Positions 5,412-13,796 of a stretch of 15,672 nucleotides of DNA are shown piece by piece. The translations under genes were made by a program, and so were the position numbers. Numbering within the stretch: position 1 is the first letter of the stretch; each line of letters starts with the position of its first letter. This stretch comes from CAYWBI01 sp964456445. GTDB taxonomy: Bacteria > Calditrichota > Calditrichia > Calditrichales > J004. Where the stretch lies: NCBI GenBank assembly GCA_964456445.1, contig CAYWBI010000089.1, positions 1 to 15,672 of the forward strand, given 5' to 3'. Below the pieces are notes generated by a model. It did no database searches, was not told where the DNA came from, and worked only from the letters and a program-made list of their open reading frames with translations.

Positions 5412-7340
5412 ATGACCCTTTTTAGAAACCTTTCCATACGTACAAAACTGTTGGTTGTACTATTGGCTGTATCGCTTATAATACCATCCCTGTTTGTTTT
5501 GTATTTTCAATCCCGGTTTGTGGAAAACAGCAGGATACAGCTTACCCGGGAAGCAGAACATACCGCCCGAATCCTGAGCCATGCCGTAAGTACGGCAATG
5601 GCCATCAATGACACATCGTCGGTGGATCGTTTGCTACAAGGTTCCATTTATAATCCTGATATTTCCTATATACAGGTATATGCCGATAACGGCCAACTTT
5701 ATTCCCAGTATATGCATAATGAAATTATCGATACCGCTCATTTATCGGAATCAATTGCCGGGAAGAAAAACATCATTAAATATGCAACCCCAATCTATGA
5801 CCCGAACGGCAAGAAATTGGGGCTATTGATCCTGGGGATAAACACAAGTTCAATGATTGAACAGGTACGACAAAATTTACTTACCCTTGGCATAGGAATT
5901 GTTGTCGTTTTCTTGCTTACTGTATTCATTGTTTTTTTTGTAAGTGGGTACCTTGTTAAGCCGTTAAAAATATTGGCGTCCGCCGCGCAAAAAATCGGAG
6001 CAGGCGATTTGTCCATGGAAATCAAAGGCGCTGCCGATGATGAAATAGGCTATCTTGGAAGCGTTTTCAATAAAATGCGTTTGCACCTAATCGAATCTAA
6101 AAAAGAGATACAGGGTTATACCGGCCGCCTGGAAGTATTGGTTGACCAACGTACCGGTGAGCTAAAAAAACGCAACCAGGAACTGCTGGAACAGACAAAA
6201 CGTGCCCATGAGGCCAGCCGTCTGAAATCAGAATTTTTAGCCAATATGAGCCATGAGATCCGTACACCAATGAACGGTATTATGGGCATGGCCGATATAT
6301 TATTGGATAGCCCGCTCAATGGGGATCAAAAAGAAATTGCACGGATCATAAACTCAAGCGCAGTTTCTTTGCTGCGTATTTTGAATGATATCCTTGATAT
6401 TTCTAAAATTGAGGTAGGGAAGCTTGAAATAGTCAAACAGGAATTCAACCTTCATGATTTGTTACAGGATGTCAGCGCATTTTTTAAAGCTGATTTTGAC
6501 ACAAAGGGGATTTCATTAAAATTATCTTTTGCCGATCAACTGCCCCGTATGTTTATAAGCGATATGCCGCGGATAAAGCAAGTTTTGATAAACCTTGTGA
6601 GCAATGCCATTAAATTTACAGAACAGGGACAAATCAACATAGATGTTTTTGCGGAAAGTATCCATGACAGTAATTTTAATGTTACCTTTAAGGTTCGGGA
6701 CACGGGCATAGGCATACCCGAAAATAAACTGCAATCAATTTTTGAAAGTTTTACCCAGGTGGACGGCTCGAAAACCCGAAAAATCGGCGGCACGGGATTG
6801 GGGCTGGCTATTTCAAGCCAGATTATACGATTGTTATCCGGCGAAATCGCTGTAAAAAGTGAGGTTGGCAAATATTCCGAGTTTTGGTTTACTGTTCCAC
6901 TGCAGGCCTACACGGTTCCTGATGACCATAATAAGAACAACAATGATCGAAGTTATAAAGAGGAAATCAGGGAAATCAGGGTGTTGATAGCAGAAGATAA
7001 TCCAATAAACCAGAAGCTGATAAAACGGCTGGTTCAAAAAATTGGGTATGCGCATTACCTTGTGGAAAATGGCAAAAAGGCACTTGATGCGCTAAAAGCA
7101 GAAAGATATGATTTGGTATTGATGGATATACAAATGCCTGAAATGGATGGCCTTGAAGCGACAAGAATGATTCGTCGTCAAACTGCATTACAAGATATTC
7201 CAATTATTGCCGTTACTGCAAATGCCATGGAAGGGGACAGAGAAATTTGCATAAACGCCGGAATGAACGATTACCTAAGCAAACCCATTAAATTAGCCGA
7301 TTTAAAAAACAAGATGCAGAGCTGGCTTGCCGATAACTAA
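5412..7340 (+). CDS. Membrane hybrid histidine kinase with HAMP and one receiver
   Basis: 642 residues from the ATG at 5412. That start is chosen over a GTG at 5406 because GGAAG (5402-5406) sits 5 nt before the ATG. Residues about 12-34 form a membrane helix, 35-153 an extracytoplasmic sensor region, and 155-181 a second helix. HAMP (about 182-235) is followed by a coiled coil. HisKA has NMSHEIRTPMN with phospho-accepting His281. The ATPase domain has NLVSNAIKF (Asn398), DTGIGIP and GGTGLGLA. The C-terminal receiver (about 522-642) has acidic Glu528 and Asp529, phospho-acceptor Asp572 in VLMDIQMPEMDG, and Lys624. All catalytic residues are present, so it should sense a periplasmic signal and pass phosphate to its own receiver. 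No output domain and no adjacent regulator are seen, so the final target is unknown. A 165-bp gap without a clear terminator separates it from the next kinase on the same strand. Confidence 0.94.
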   Translation: MTLFRNLSIRTKLLVVLLAVSLIIPSLFVLYFQSRFVENSRIQLTREAEHTARILSHAVSTAMAINDTSSVDRLLQGSIYNPDISYIQVYADNGQLYSQYMHNEIIDTAHLSESIAGKKNIIKYATPIYDPNGKKLGLLILGINTSSMIEQVRQNLLTLGIGIVVVFLLTVFIVFFVSGYLVKPLKILASAAQKIGAGDLSMEIKGAADDEIGYLGSVFNKMRLHLIESKKEIQGYTGRLEVLVDQRTGELKKRNQELLEQTKRAHEASRLKSEFLANMSHEIRTPMNGIMGMADILLDSPLNGDQKEIARIINSSAVSLLRILNDILDISKIEVGKLEIVKQEFNLHDLLQDVSAFFKADFDTKGISLKLSFADQLPRMFISDMPRIKQVLINLVSNAIKFTEQGQINIDVFAESIHDSNFNVTFKVRDTGIGIPENKLQSIFESFTQVDGSKTRKIGGTGLGLAISSQIIRLLSGEIAVKSEVGKYSEFWFTVPLQAYTVPDDHNKNNNDRSYKEEIREIRVLIAEDNPINQKLIKRLVQKIGYAHYLVENGKKALDALKAERYDLVLMDIQMPEMDGLEATRMIRRQTALQDIPIIAVTANAMEGDREICINAGMNDYLSKPIKLADLKNKMQSWLADN

Positions 7341-7505
7341 TTGCATTATGCCGTCATTCTTATTTCACAGTGGTTTTTTATCGAAATATCACGGGAATTC
7401 GCTCAAAAGCAGTTTTACAAAGAAGTTTCCAATGATTTTGATAAAAGAACAGTTACTTTGGCCGAATGTTGTTTATAGGCAAACTAATTATTTTTCTGGT
7501 TGAAG
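7341..7505. other. Spacer between the two hybrid kinases
   Basis: 165 bp without a supported gene. No convincing hairpin-plus-T terminator follows kinase 1, and no promoter with good spacing could be picked out before kinase 2, so the two could be co-transcribed or separately expressed. Confidence 0.4.
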
Positions 7506-9656
7506 ATGAGCCACAAAAAAGTATATAAATATCTCTTTTTACATTATTTCTTGTCCGTATTTCTGATTGCGGTTATTGTGACGGCAGGTTTTTTGGCCTA
7601 TCGTCAGATGATACAAAAATCATCTCATCAATCCCGTGAATTGGGATATGTGGCACATAAAATAAATATTCTGCAAGAAGCCCGGCTTTTAGTATTTAAC
7701 TATCATCTCAGCTTTCCTGGTATTGATCCAGGTATAAAAAATTCGCTTCAAAGCAATATCATTACCTTAGAATCCCTGATGATGAACAATCAAAAAAAAT
7801 TCCCTGATTCCCTTGTTGACTCAAGGCTGATAAAATGGATATCCCGTATGAATGATATCTATGATTCCCGCATAATCAAAGGCAGGGAACTATCCGTGGC
7901 AGGTCTTGGAATGATCCAGCAAAGCACAGGTAAAATATTATCTGCATTGGAGCTTAAGCAAAAGTATTTGCAAACAAGTATAGAAAAGGATTTTATTTCG
8001 GCAGCTAAAAACAATACACTTCTTTGGCTGGGTTTACTTATTTCCCTACAACTTATTGTTATCTTTGTTTTGCGCCCATCTGCCCAAAAGGTTTCCCTGG
8101 ATTTTGTAAAATCAAACACAGACAAGCAAATTGCCATTGCTGCAAATAGGGCGAAATCAGAATATCTTGCGACCATGAGCCATGAAATACGAACTCCGTT
8201 AAACGGCGTTCTTGGTATGACGGACCTACTTTTGGAAACAGACTTAACACCCGAGCAAAAAGACTATCTTGAAATCATCAAGCTAAGTGGGAAAAACTTG
8301 TTACGGGTAATCTCCGATATACTTGACTTTTCAGAAATTGAATCGTCAAAATTGGAACTGTATCAAACCTACTTCCATTTTCAGGATATGCTTGACACAC
8401 TTATATCCCAATTTAGTGGGCGGGCCGAGGAGAAGGGTCTGGATTTTTTGGTGCTGGTAGAACCGGACGTTCCTGATTTTGTTTTCGGTGATGTAAAAAG
8501 ATTTCAGCAAGTAATAAAAAATGTTTTGGACAATGCCTTAAAATTTACCCGTGAAGGTGAAATATTTGTCCGGGTTCAATTTACCTCGACTGAGCAGGGG
8601 CATGGGGACCTGCAAATAAGTGTAAGCGATACCGGAATCGGTATTCCCGAAGAAAAGCAGAAAACTTTATTTAAGCCGTTCAGTCAAACAATCGCGCCCG
8701 TTGCCAAAAGATTTACCGGGACAGGTTTAGGACTGGCTTTAAGTTCCCGTTTGGTTGAACTGATGAATGGACGTATCTGGGCCGAGAGTGAAATAAACAA
8801 AGGTTCGATATTTTATATCAATTTACCGGTCCGTTTTAAAGAGGAAAGCAGCTTTTTACCACAAACCGAATACTTAAAAAAGATCAAAGGCAAGGAAGTT
8901 CTCGTAATTGATGAAAACAACGAACGTAAGGGAAATTTGGCTTTTCAATGTCATAATTTAGGGATGAAGACCCATGTGGCCTCGACTATGGCAGAAATCG
9001 AAAGTATGGTGAACCAACAAATATCCATCGATCTGATCATTGTGGATGAAGGTATTCGTTTTGCGTATCTAAACTTAATAAAAACCGCACCCGATATGGC
9101 AAGTGTTCCATGCCTGACCTTATATGAAAATATTCCCGAAGGTGAAGAGGATACGTCATTGACAAAACCGATCGATCATCTGGAATTATATGACAAGGCC
9201 TACAAAATAATTTCTGAAAACACGAAGCGGGATACTAAACCGGTGGCGACGCCTGCGCCGGTTGTACCTAAGGCACAGGAACTACGTCTTTTGCTGGCAG
9301 AGGACAATTCAATCAACCAGCGTCTTATGGAACGAATAATCGAGAAGATGGGATGTAAGATTGATATTGCATCGAATGGGCTGGATGCATTTGAAATGGC
9401 GCGCAAAACCCGCTATGATATCATCTTTATGGATCTTCAGATGCCTGAGATGGACGGTATTGAAGCAACCCAAAAAATCCTGGAGGCCTATAAAAACGAT
9501 TATCAACCCAATATTATTGCCATGACGGCAAATGTGCAACAGCAGGACAAAGAACTTTGTTTTAATGTTGGCATGGTTGATTATATTGCAAAACCTGTAA
9601 GCCTGGACAAAATTAAAAATATCCTGCAAATTTTTTCTGCTTCTAAAAAGGTTTAG
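7506..9656 (+). CDS. Membrane hybrid histidine kinase with two receivers and no HAMP
   Basis: 716 residues from the ATG at 7506. A TTG two codons upstream is possible, and neither has a strong ribosome binding site. Membrane helices at about 9-32 and 171-190 flank an extracytoplasmic segment of roughly 138 residues that looks mostly helical, like four-helix-bundle sensors. There is no HAMP: the second helix runs through a short linker into HisKA (TMSHEIRTPLNG, His226). The ATPase domain has NVLDNALKF (Asn343), DTGIGIP and GTGLGLA. The first receiver (about 461-568) is diverged but keeps Asp469/Glu470, Asp514 and Lys554. A Pro/Ala linker (PVATPAPVVP) leads to a canonical receiver (about 592-716) with Glu599/Asp600, Asp643 in IFMDLQMPEMDG, and Lys696. 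The gene ends tail to tail with the LytTR gene, overlapping by 14 bp. It is probably a phosphorelay sensor, but no phosphotransfer (HPt) domain or partner regulator is visible. Confidence 0.93.
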   Translation: MSHKKVYKYLFLHYFLSVFLIAVIVTAGFLAYRQMIQKSSHQSRELGYVAHKINILQEARLLVFNYHLSFPGIDPGIKNSLQSNIITLESLMMNNQKKFPDSLVDSRLIKWISRMNDIYDSRIIKGRELSVAGLGMIQQSTGKILSALELKQKYLQTSIEKDFISAAKNNTLLWLGLLISLQLIVIFVLRPSAQKVSLDFVKSNTDKQIAIAANRAKSEYLATMSHEIRTPLNGVLGMTDLLLETDLTPEQKDYLEIIKLSGKNLLRVISDILDFSEIESSKLELYQTYFHFQDMLDTLISQFSGRAEEKGLDFLVLVEPDVPDFVFGDVKRFQQVIKNVLDNALKFTREGEIFVRVQFTSTEQGHGDLQISVSDTGIGIPEEKQKTLFKPFSQTIAPVAKRFTGTGLGLALSSRLVELMNGRIWAESEINKGSIFYINLPVRFKEESSFLPQTEYLKKIKGKEVLVIDENNERKGNLAFQCHNLGMKTHVASTMAEIESMVNQQISIDLIIVDEGIRFAYLNLIKTAPDMASVPCLTLYENIPEGEEDTSLTKPIDHLELYDKAYKIISENTKRDTKPVATPAPVVPKAQELRLLLAEDNSINQRLMERIIEKMGCKIDIASNGLDAFEMARKTRYDIIFMDLQMPEMDGIEATQKILEAYKNDYQPNIIAMTANVQQQDKELCFNVGMVDYIAKPVSLDKIKNILQIFSASKKV

Positions 9657-10431
9657 AAAAACGTTCCAGAAGGTATTTACGTTTGTCCCTGGACACAGGC
9701 ACCTGTTTACCGTTGTTCATAACCACACTTCCGCCATCGCCATCATAATCCGGTGACTGGTTGGTACGGCTATATTCCCGGATATGGTTTAAATTGATAA
9801 GGTATGAACGATGAACACGAAAAAATTTGTACTCCGTAAGCATATCTTCAAATTCCTTTAACGTACGGGAGACGATCTCCTGATTTTTTTGCCCCTTTAA
9901 AAAGATAAGGCTATAATTGCCGTCGGCCTTGCACATCACAATGTCTTTGATCAATACAAAAGTAATTCCGCTCTGAGTAGGTAAACCAATCTTTATATTA
10001 TCTGCCTGTGCGCTTTTATTTTCCAGCAAAACCTGCAAACTCTTATTAACAGATTGTTTCTCAACACGCTCGTTAATTTTGGCTTTTACCTTAAAAATAG
10101 CCAGGGAAAGATCTTCAATGTTTATGGGTTTTAACAAATAATCCAGTGCACTAAAACGGATGGCCTGGATGGCATATTGATTGTAAGCCGTGGTAAAAAT
10201 AACTTCCGGATGTGTATTTTGCAGTTTTTCCAACAAATCAAATCCATTGCCATCGGGCATCTCGATATCCAGGAAAATAAGCTCCGGTTGCTGTTTTTTT
10301 ATGATTTCCAAACCGGTGGTAACCGAATCTGCCATACCGACAACTTCGATGTCATCACTAAAGTCCTTGAGTAAGTTTTTTAATAGCTCCCTGCTTTTCT
10401 TTTCATCTTCAACGATCACTGCATGTATCAT
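9643..10431 (-). CDS. LytTR-family response regulator
   Basis: 262 residues. The N-terminal receiver (about 1-120) has acidic Glu8/Asp9, phospho-acceptor Asp55 in LIFLDIEMPDGNG, Thr81 and Lys101 in LLKPI. A linker of about 25 residues leads to a LytTR DNA-binding domain (about 145-260) with YSLIFLKG, FFRVHRSYLINLNHI and VPVSRDKRKYL, the last typical of the family. AGGGGA at 10438-10443 is a good ribosome binding site 6 nt before the ATG. The sensor gene ends 14 bp upstream on the same strand, so this is the cognate regulator of the propeller sensor. The promoters it controls are not known; the upstream region of its own operon holds CAG-type direct repeats that could be sites. Its 3' end overlaps the opposing hybrid kinase gene. 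Confidence 0.95.
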   Translation of the reverse strand: MIHAVIVEDEKKSRELLKNLLKDFSDDIEVVGMADSVTTGLEIIKKQQPELIFLDIEMPDGNGFDLLEKLQNTHPEVIFTTAYNQYAIQAIRFSALDYLLKPINIEDLSLAIFKVKAKINERVEKQSVNKSLQVLLENKSAQADNIKIGLPTQSGITFVLIKDIVMCKADGNYSLIFLKGQKNQEIVSRTLKEFEDMLTEYKFFRVHRSYLINLNHIREYSRTNQSPDYDGDGGSVVMNNGKQVPVSRDKRKYLLERFSKPF

Positions 10432-10445
10432 AAAGCATCCCCTGT

Positions 10446-13400
10446 TTATATGGTGTGGTTTTGCGGTAAGTATATTATAACACGTGTCCCTGTCCGCTCA
10501 GGGTCAATCTCCGCTAAGTCAACGACGGATACCGAAACATCACTGTCCTGCTCATAATTTAGTATTTCTACCCTTTCACGGGTTAAACGCATCCCGGAAG
10601 AATGGTGGTTTGTTGTTTTTTTCTGGGCCCGGGCTTTATTTATTCCAATGCCGTTGTCATCTATTTTACAAATCAGCATATCCTTCTCGGCCTTAATAGA
10701 TATCTCGATAAGACCATTTTCTTTTATGGCGTTAAACCCGTGGTTTATGGCATTTTCGATATATGGCTGCAAGAGCATGGGCGGTATTTCATACGAATGA
10801 GTATCAATTTGGGGGGCTATTTGAAAAACGTAGTTAAACTTATTCTCAAAACGAAGTTTTTGTAGGTCCATGTATAAGCTTAATGAATCTATCTCAGATT
10901 TAAGGGATATATGTGTGTGTTCGGAATTCTCAAGTGTTTGACGCATCAGTTTAGAAAATTTTGACAGATATAAAAATGCCGATTTTTGATCGTTGCATGA
11001 TATAAAATACTGTATGGAATTTATCGTGTTAAAAATAAAATGGGGGTTCATCTGGGCCCGTAAAGCCTGAAGCTTTAATTCCGCAATTCTTTTGTTAATA
11101 TCCGTTTTTTTCTTTTCCCGGCGCCGGATGTATAAAATTATCAATAGCGGTGCGGTCAGGATCAAAAGGAATTCCAGACCCCGAAACCACCATGTTTGCC
11201 ATAAGGGTGGTTCAATGGTCAGCCTTATGGCCAATTCATCTTCGTTCCAGATGCCATCACTATTTGATCCGCGTACCCTGAAAACATAAGAACCTGGGTC
11301 CAAATTGGTATAACTTGCCACATTTTTAGCCCCATTAAAAACCCAATCACGATTAAAGCCATCCAAAAAATAATAATATTGGTTTCTGTTTGGCAAGCGA
11401 TAGTCAAGCGTTGCAAATGAAAAGGTAAAGAAATTTTCTTTGTACGACAGATGAATCTCTTTTACCCTGGAAATACGGATTGGAAAATTTTTGTCTTCAT
11501 CAAAAACCTTAAATGATGTTAAGACAAGAGGCGCCTTTCTATCCTTGGTACGGATTGATGAAGGGTCAAAACGAATAGCGCCGTTGACGCCCCCGAAGGT
11601 TAATACGCCCTGTGCATTTTTATTATAGGCGCCTATCGTAAATATATTACCATGCAGCTCATACAAGGCATAATAGTCATGATACATGCTGTTTTCAGGG
11701 TCATACTTTAAAAGACCGTTATAGGTGCTTATCCATAAATTACCCTGATTGTCGCCTACTATCCCACAGATAACACCCCTGGTTGAACGGACTTGTTTTA
11801 TGGGAACAAGCTTTTTTATTTTTGGGTCTAATTTTTTCAATCCACGGTCCGTACCAGCATATAGTCCATCGGACGGGTGTTTGTATAATGCGTAAATAGG
11901 CTCGCTTTCCAGAAGACCCGTGGATTTTCTCGGCCCATAATACTCAAATGAAACATACGGTACCCCTGCTATGGTTGAATCAACATTTATTCTTTTTAAG
12001 CCGCTGAAAGTACCTGCCCAAACTTGATGGTTAGGGTCTTCATAAAGAGAGAGAATATAATCGTCGGCCAGGCTGCCCTGCAGCCCTGGATTGGATCTAA
12101 AACTATAGAACCGTTTGTTCTCTGTATCAAACAGGTTTAATCCATTGTTTACGGTTCCGACCCAGAGCCTTTTTTGTGAATCGTACAACAGACAGGTAAT
12201 TATGTTACTTTGTTCATTTTCGTATGATGTTATTGGCAGGTTAAAGGTTTGGACCCGGTGGTTGGCAAATATGCCCCTCAGACCGCTCTGTGTGCCCACC
12301 CATAAATTTTGCCGGTCGTCCCCGGTGATGGCCGTGATGTGATTGTCTTTTTCCATAAACTGATTTTTACCGGAAAAAAAGATACGGGAGTTTATATATC
12401 CCTTATCGGTTTTGCGCATCTTGTTCAGGCCGTTTTCCGTACCGATCCATAAAAACGTTCCCTTATCCTCATATATGGCCGTTACATTTTTCCCGCTCAA
12501 ACTATTGGGATCAAATGGGTTATGGATAAAATAATCATATTGGGCAATTGCCGGCACCATTTTGTCAATACTGCCTTGGGATGTGCCGATCCAGAGTACA
12601 TCATAACAATCCCGGTAAATGGTAGATGTTTTGTTCCTGCTTATGGAGCTGCTGTTTAGTGGATCATGAAATAATTGTATATAGGATTGTGTGCTCGGGT
12701 TATAAACATTTACTCCGTTATCGGTACAAATCCATATCTGTCCATCCCGGTCTTCTTCAATTGCCCATATATTGTCATTGCTTATTGAATTTCCAGTAGA
12801 ATTGCTATAAGAATGTTGTTTGAAATATATGTTTGATTGCCTTGCCCTTTGAATAGGCGGTGATTCGAACAAGCCGTTTCCCTGGGTGGCAAGCCAAATT
12901 TTATTTGACGAATCTTCCATTATATCTACAATTGCCTTGCCGCCAAACTGAATGTCGCCTGCAATTTGCCGAAAACTTTGGTTGGGTACGGAGATAAGAA
13001 GCTTTCCCCCTTGCGTTCCGGCCCAAACATTACTCCGGCGGTCGGTGTATAAGCTACGGATAACAACCGATGTTTGAGTGGAATTTAAAATCTCAATATG
13101 AACCGGTTCAATATGCCCCTTTGGAAAAATCATACTGCTTGAATATTTGTAAAGGCCGTCATCGGCCCCGATATAGATGTTTTTTAGGGTGTCTTCGGTT
13201 ATGGCATATACAATGGGATGGTGCAGACCAAGGGAGTCATTGGAGTTTAGACCGATTTTTTTAAAATTCCCGGTATCCGGGTTAAAACGATTAAGGCCTC
13301 CTGTCCATGTTCCCACCCATAAATATCCCCGGCTGTCTTCATATAAAGAAACGATTTCATCGGAAGAAATGGACGTCGAGTCCAGCATGGAATGACGGTA

Positions 13401-13619
13401 CGCCTGATATGAAATGCCATCATATTTAATCAATCCGTAGAAGGTGCCAAACCACATAAAGCCCTGCCGATCCTGAACAATAGTATTTGTAATTGTATTC
13501 GAAATTGCCTCATTCAATTTTAAATGTTTAAAACGATAGGGGCGTCTAGCCAGATCCGTTGCGGATAGTCCTTGATATATGAGAAGGAGAATAAGGACAA
13601 TTTTTATATATGTTTTCAT
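10446..13619 (-). CDS. Two-component regulator propeller sensor kinase (LytS type)
   Basis: 1057 residues from the ATG at 13619. An upstream in-frame TTG at 13652 is rejected because the ATG begins directly at a signal peptide (IKIVLILLLIYQGLSA). About 14 propeller repeats fill residues 25-700, each of the form D..G.LW.GT..GL, for example YLWVGTWTGGLNRF, LWIGTENGLNKM and LWISTYNGLLKY. Fourteen fits two seven-bladed propellers. A Y_Y_Y domain (about 715-806) with NQYYYFLDG and PGSYVFRVRGSNSDG precedes a single membrane helix (about 812-831). The cytoplasmic part is a His_kinase/LytS core: QMNPHFIFNTINSIQ with His860, then PPMLLQPYIENAINHG and DDNGIGI (987-993) of the ATPase. There is no receiver, unlike hybrid HTCS sensors, and the LytTR gene 14 bp downstream supplies it. 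The propeller probably reads a periplasmic polymer or ligand. The ligand cannot be told from sequence. Confidence 0.95.
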   Translation of the reverse strand: MKTYIKIVLILLLIYQGLSATDLARRPYRFKHLKLNEAISNTITNTIVQDRQGFMWFGTFYGLIKYDGISYQAYRHSMLDSTSISSDEIVSLYEDSRGYLWVGTWTGGLNRFNPDTGNFKKIGLNSNDSLGLHHPIVYAITEDTLKNIYIGADDGLYKYSSSMIFPKGHIEPVHIEILNSTQTSVVIRSLYTDRRSNVWAGTQGGKLLISVPNQSFRQIAGDIQFGGKAIVDIMEDSSNKIWLATQGNGLFESPPIQRARQSNIYFKQHSYSNSTGNSISNDNIWAIEEDRDGQIWICTDNGVNVYNPSTQSYIQLFHDPLNSSSISRNKTSTIYRDCYDVLWIGTSQGSIDKMVPAIAQYDYFIHNPFDPNSLSGKNVTAIYEDKGTFLWIGTENGLNKMRKTDKGYINSRIFFSGKNQFMEKDNHITAITGDDRQNLWVGTQSGLRGIFANHRVQTFNLPITSYENEQSNIITCLLYDSQKRLWVGTVNNGLNLFDTENKRFYSFRSNPGLQGSLADDYILSLYEDPNHQVWAGTFSGLKRINVDSTIAGVPYVSFEYYGPRKSTGLLESEPIYALYKHPSDGLYAGTDRGLKKLDPKIKKLVPIKQVRSTRGVICGIVGDNQGNLWISTYNGLLKYDPENSMYHDYYALYELHGNIFTIGAYNKNAQGVLTFGGVNGAIRFDPSSIRTKDRKAPLVLTSFKVFDEDKNFPIRISRVKEIHLSYKENFFTFSFATLDYRLPNRNQYYYFLDGFNRDWVFNGAKNVASYTNLDPGSYVFRVRGSNSDGIWNEDELAIRLTIEPPLWQTWWFRGLEFLLILTAPLLIILYIRRREKKKTDINKRIAELKLQALRAQMNPHFIFNTINSIQYFISCNDQKSAFLYLSKFSKLMRQTLENSEHTHISLKSEIDSLSLYMDLQKLRFENKFNYVFQIAPQIDTHSYEIPPMLLQPYIENAINHGFNAIKENGLIEISIKAEKDMLICKIDDNGIGINKARAQKKTTNHHSSGMRLTRERVEILNYEQDSDVSVSVVDLAEIDPERTGTRVIIYLPQNHTI

Positions 13620-13650
13620 CTTGTATAAGTGTTCCAAAATAATAGGGACC

Positions 13651-13697
13651 AATCATTGATTACAGTAGAAACTTTTGAACAGCAGAATTGATTCAAT
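13651..13697. repeat. Two small odd-centred palindromes upstream of the sensor gene
   Basis: AATCATTGATT (13651-13661) and ATTGATTCAAT (13687-13697) are each perfect 5+1+5 palindromes that share TTGATT. Their centres are 36 bp apart. They flank the CAG-type repeats in the probable promoter region. AT-rich chance palindromes remain possible. Confidence 0.3.
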
Positions 13698-13729
13698 AAA
13701 AAGTTAAAAATTATTGTAAGCAGTAGGAA
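13662..13729. promoter_or_regulatory. CAG-type direct repeats upstream of the sensor-regulator operon
   Basis: ACAGTAGAA (13662-13670) and ACAGCAGAA (13679-13687) differ at one base and start 17 bp apart. A third relative, GCAGTAGGAA (13720-13729), lies further upstream. They sit 43-110 bp before the sensor start codon. LytTR regulators bind pairs of about 9-bp direct repeats, and TACAGTAGAA resembles AgrA-type sites, although those are usually about 21 bp apart. Autoregulation is a hypothesis. Confidence 0.3.
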
Positions 13730-13735
13730 TGTATG

Positions 13736-13773
13736 AAAAAAAAAAGGCCATGCAATAAATACATGGCCTTTTT
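13736..13773 (-). terminator. Strong intrinsic terminator of the T9SS-protein gene
   Basis: AAAAAGGCCATG (13741-13752) pairs perfectly with CATGGCCTTTTT (13762-13773) around a 9-nt loop. Read on the minus strand, the stem is followed by an unbroken T tract (the A run 13736-13745). It begins 23 bp past the stop codon at 13797. The T run on the other side could also let it work on the plus strand. It separates this gene from the downstream sensor operon. Confidence 0.9.
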
Positions 13774-13796
13774 ATAAAATAATCAAAAGGGGTATT

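Noticed and set aside
7341..7505. Terminator or Bacteroidota-type promoter between the kinases
   Set aside because: The hairpins found are too short, and the TTTG/TAnnTTTG-like strings have wrong spacing.
10446..13652. Longer sensor start at the TTG at 13652
   Set aside because: It would put 11 residues before a textbook signal peptide. The ATG at 13619 fits export.
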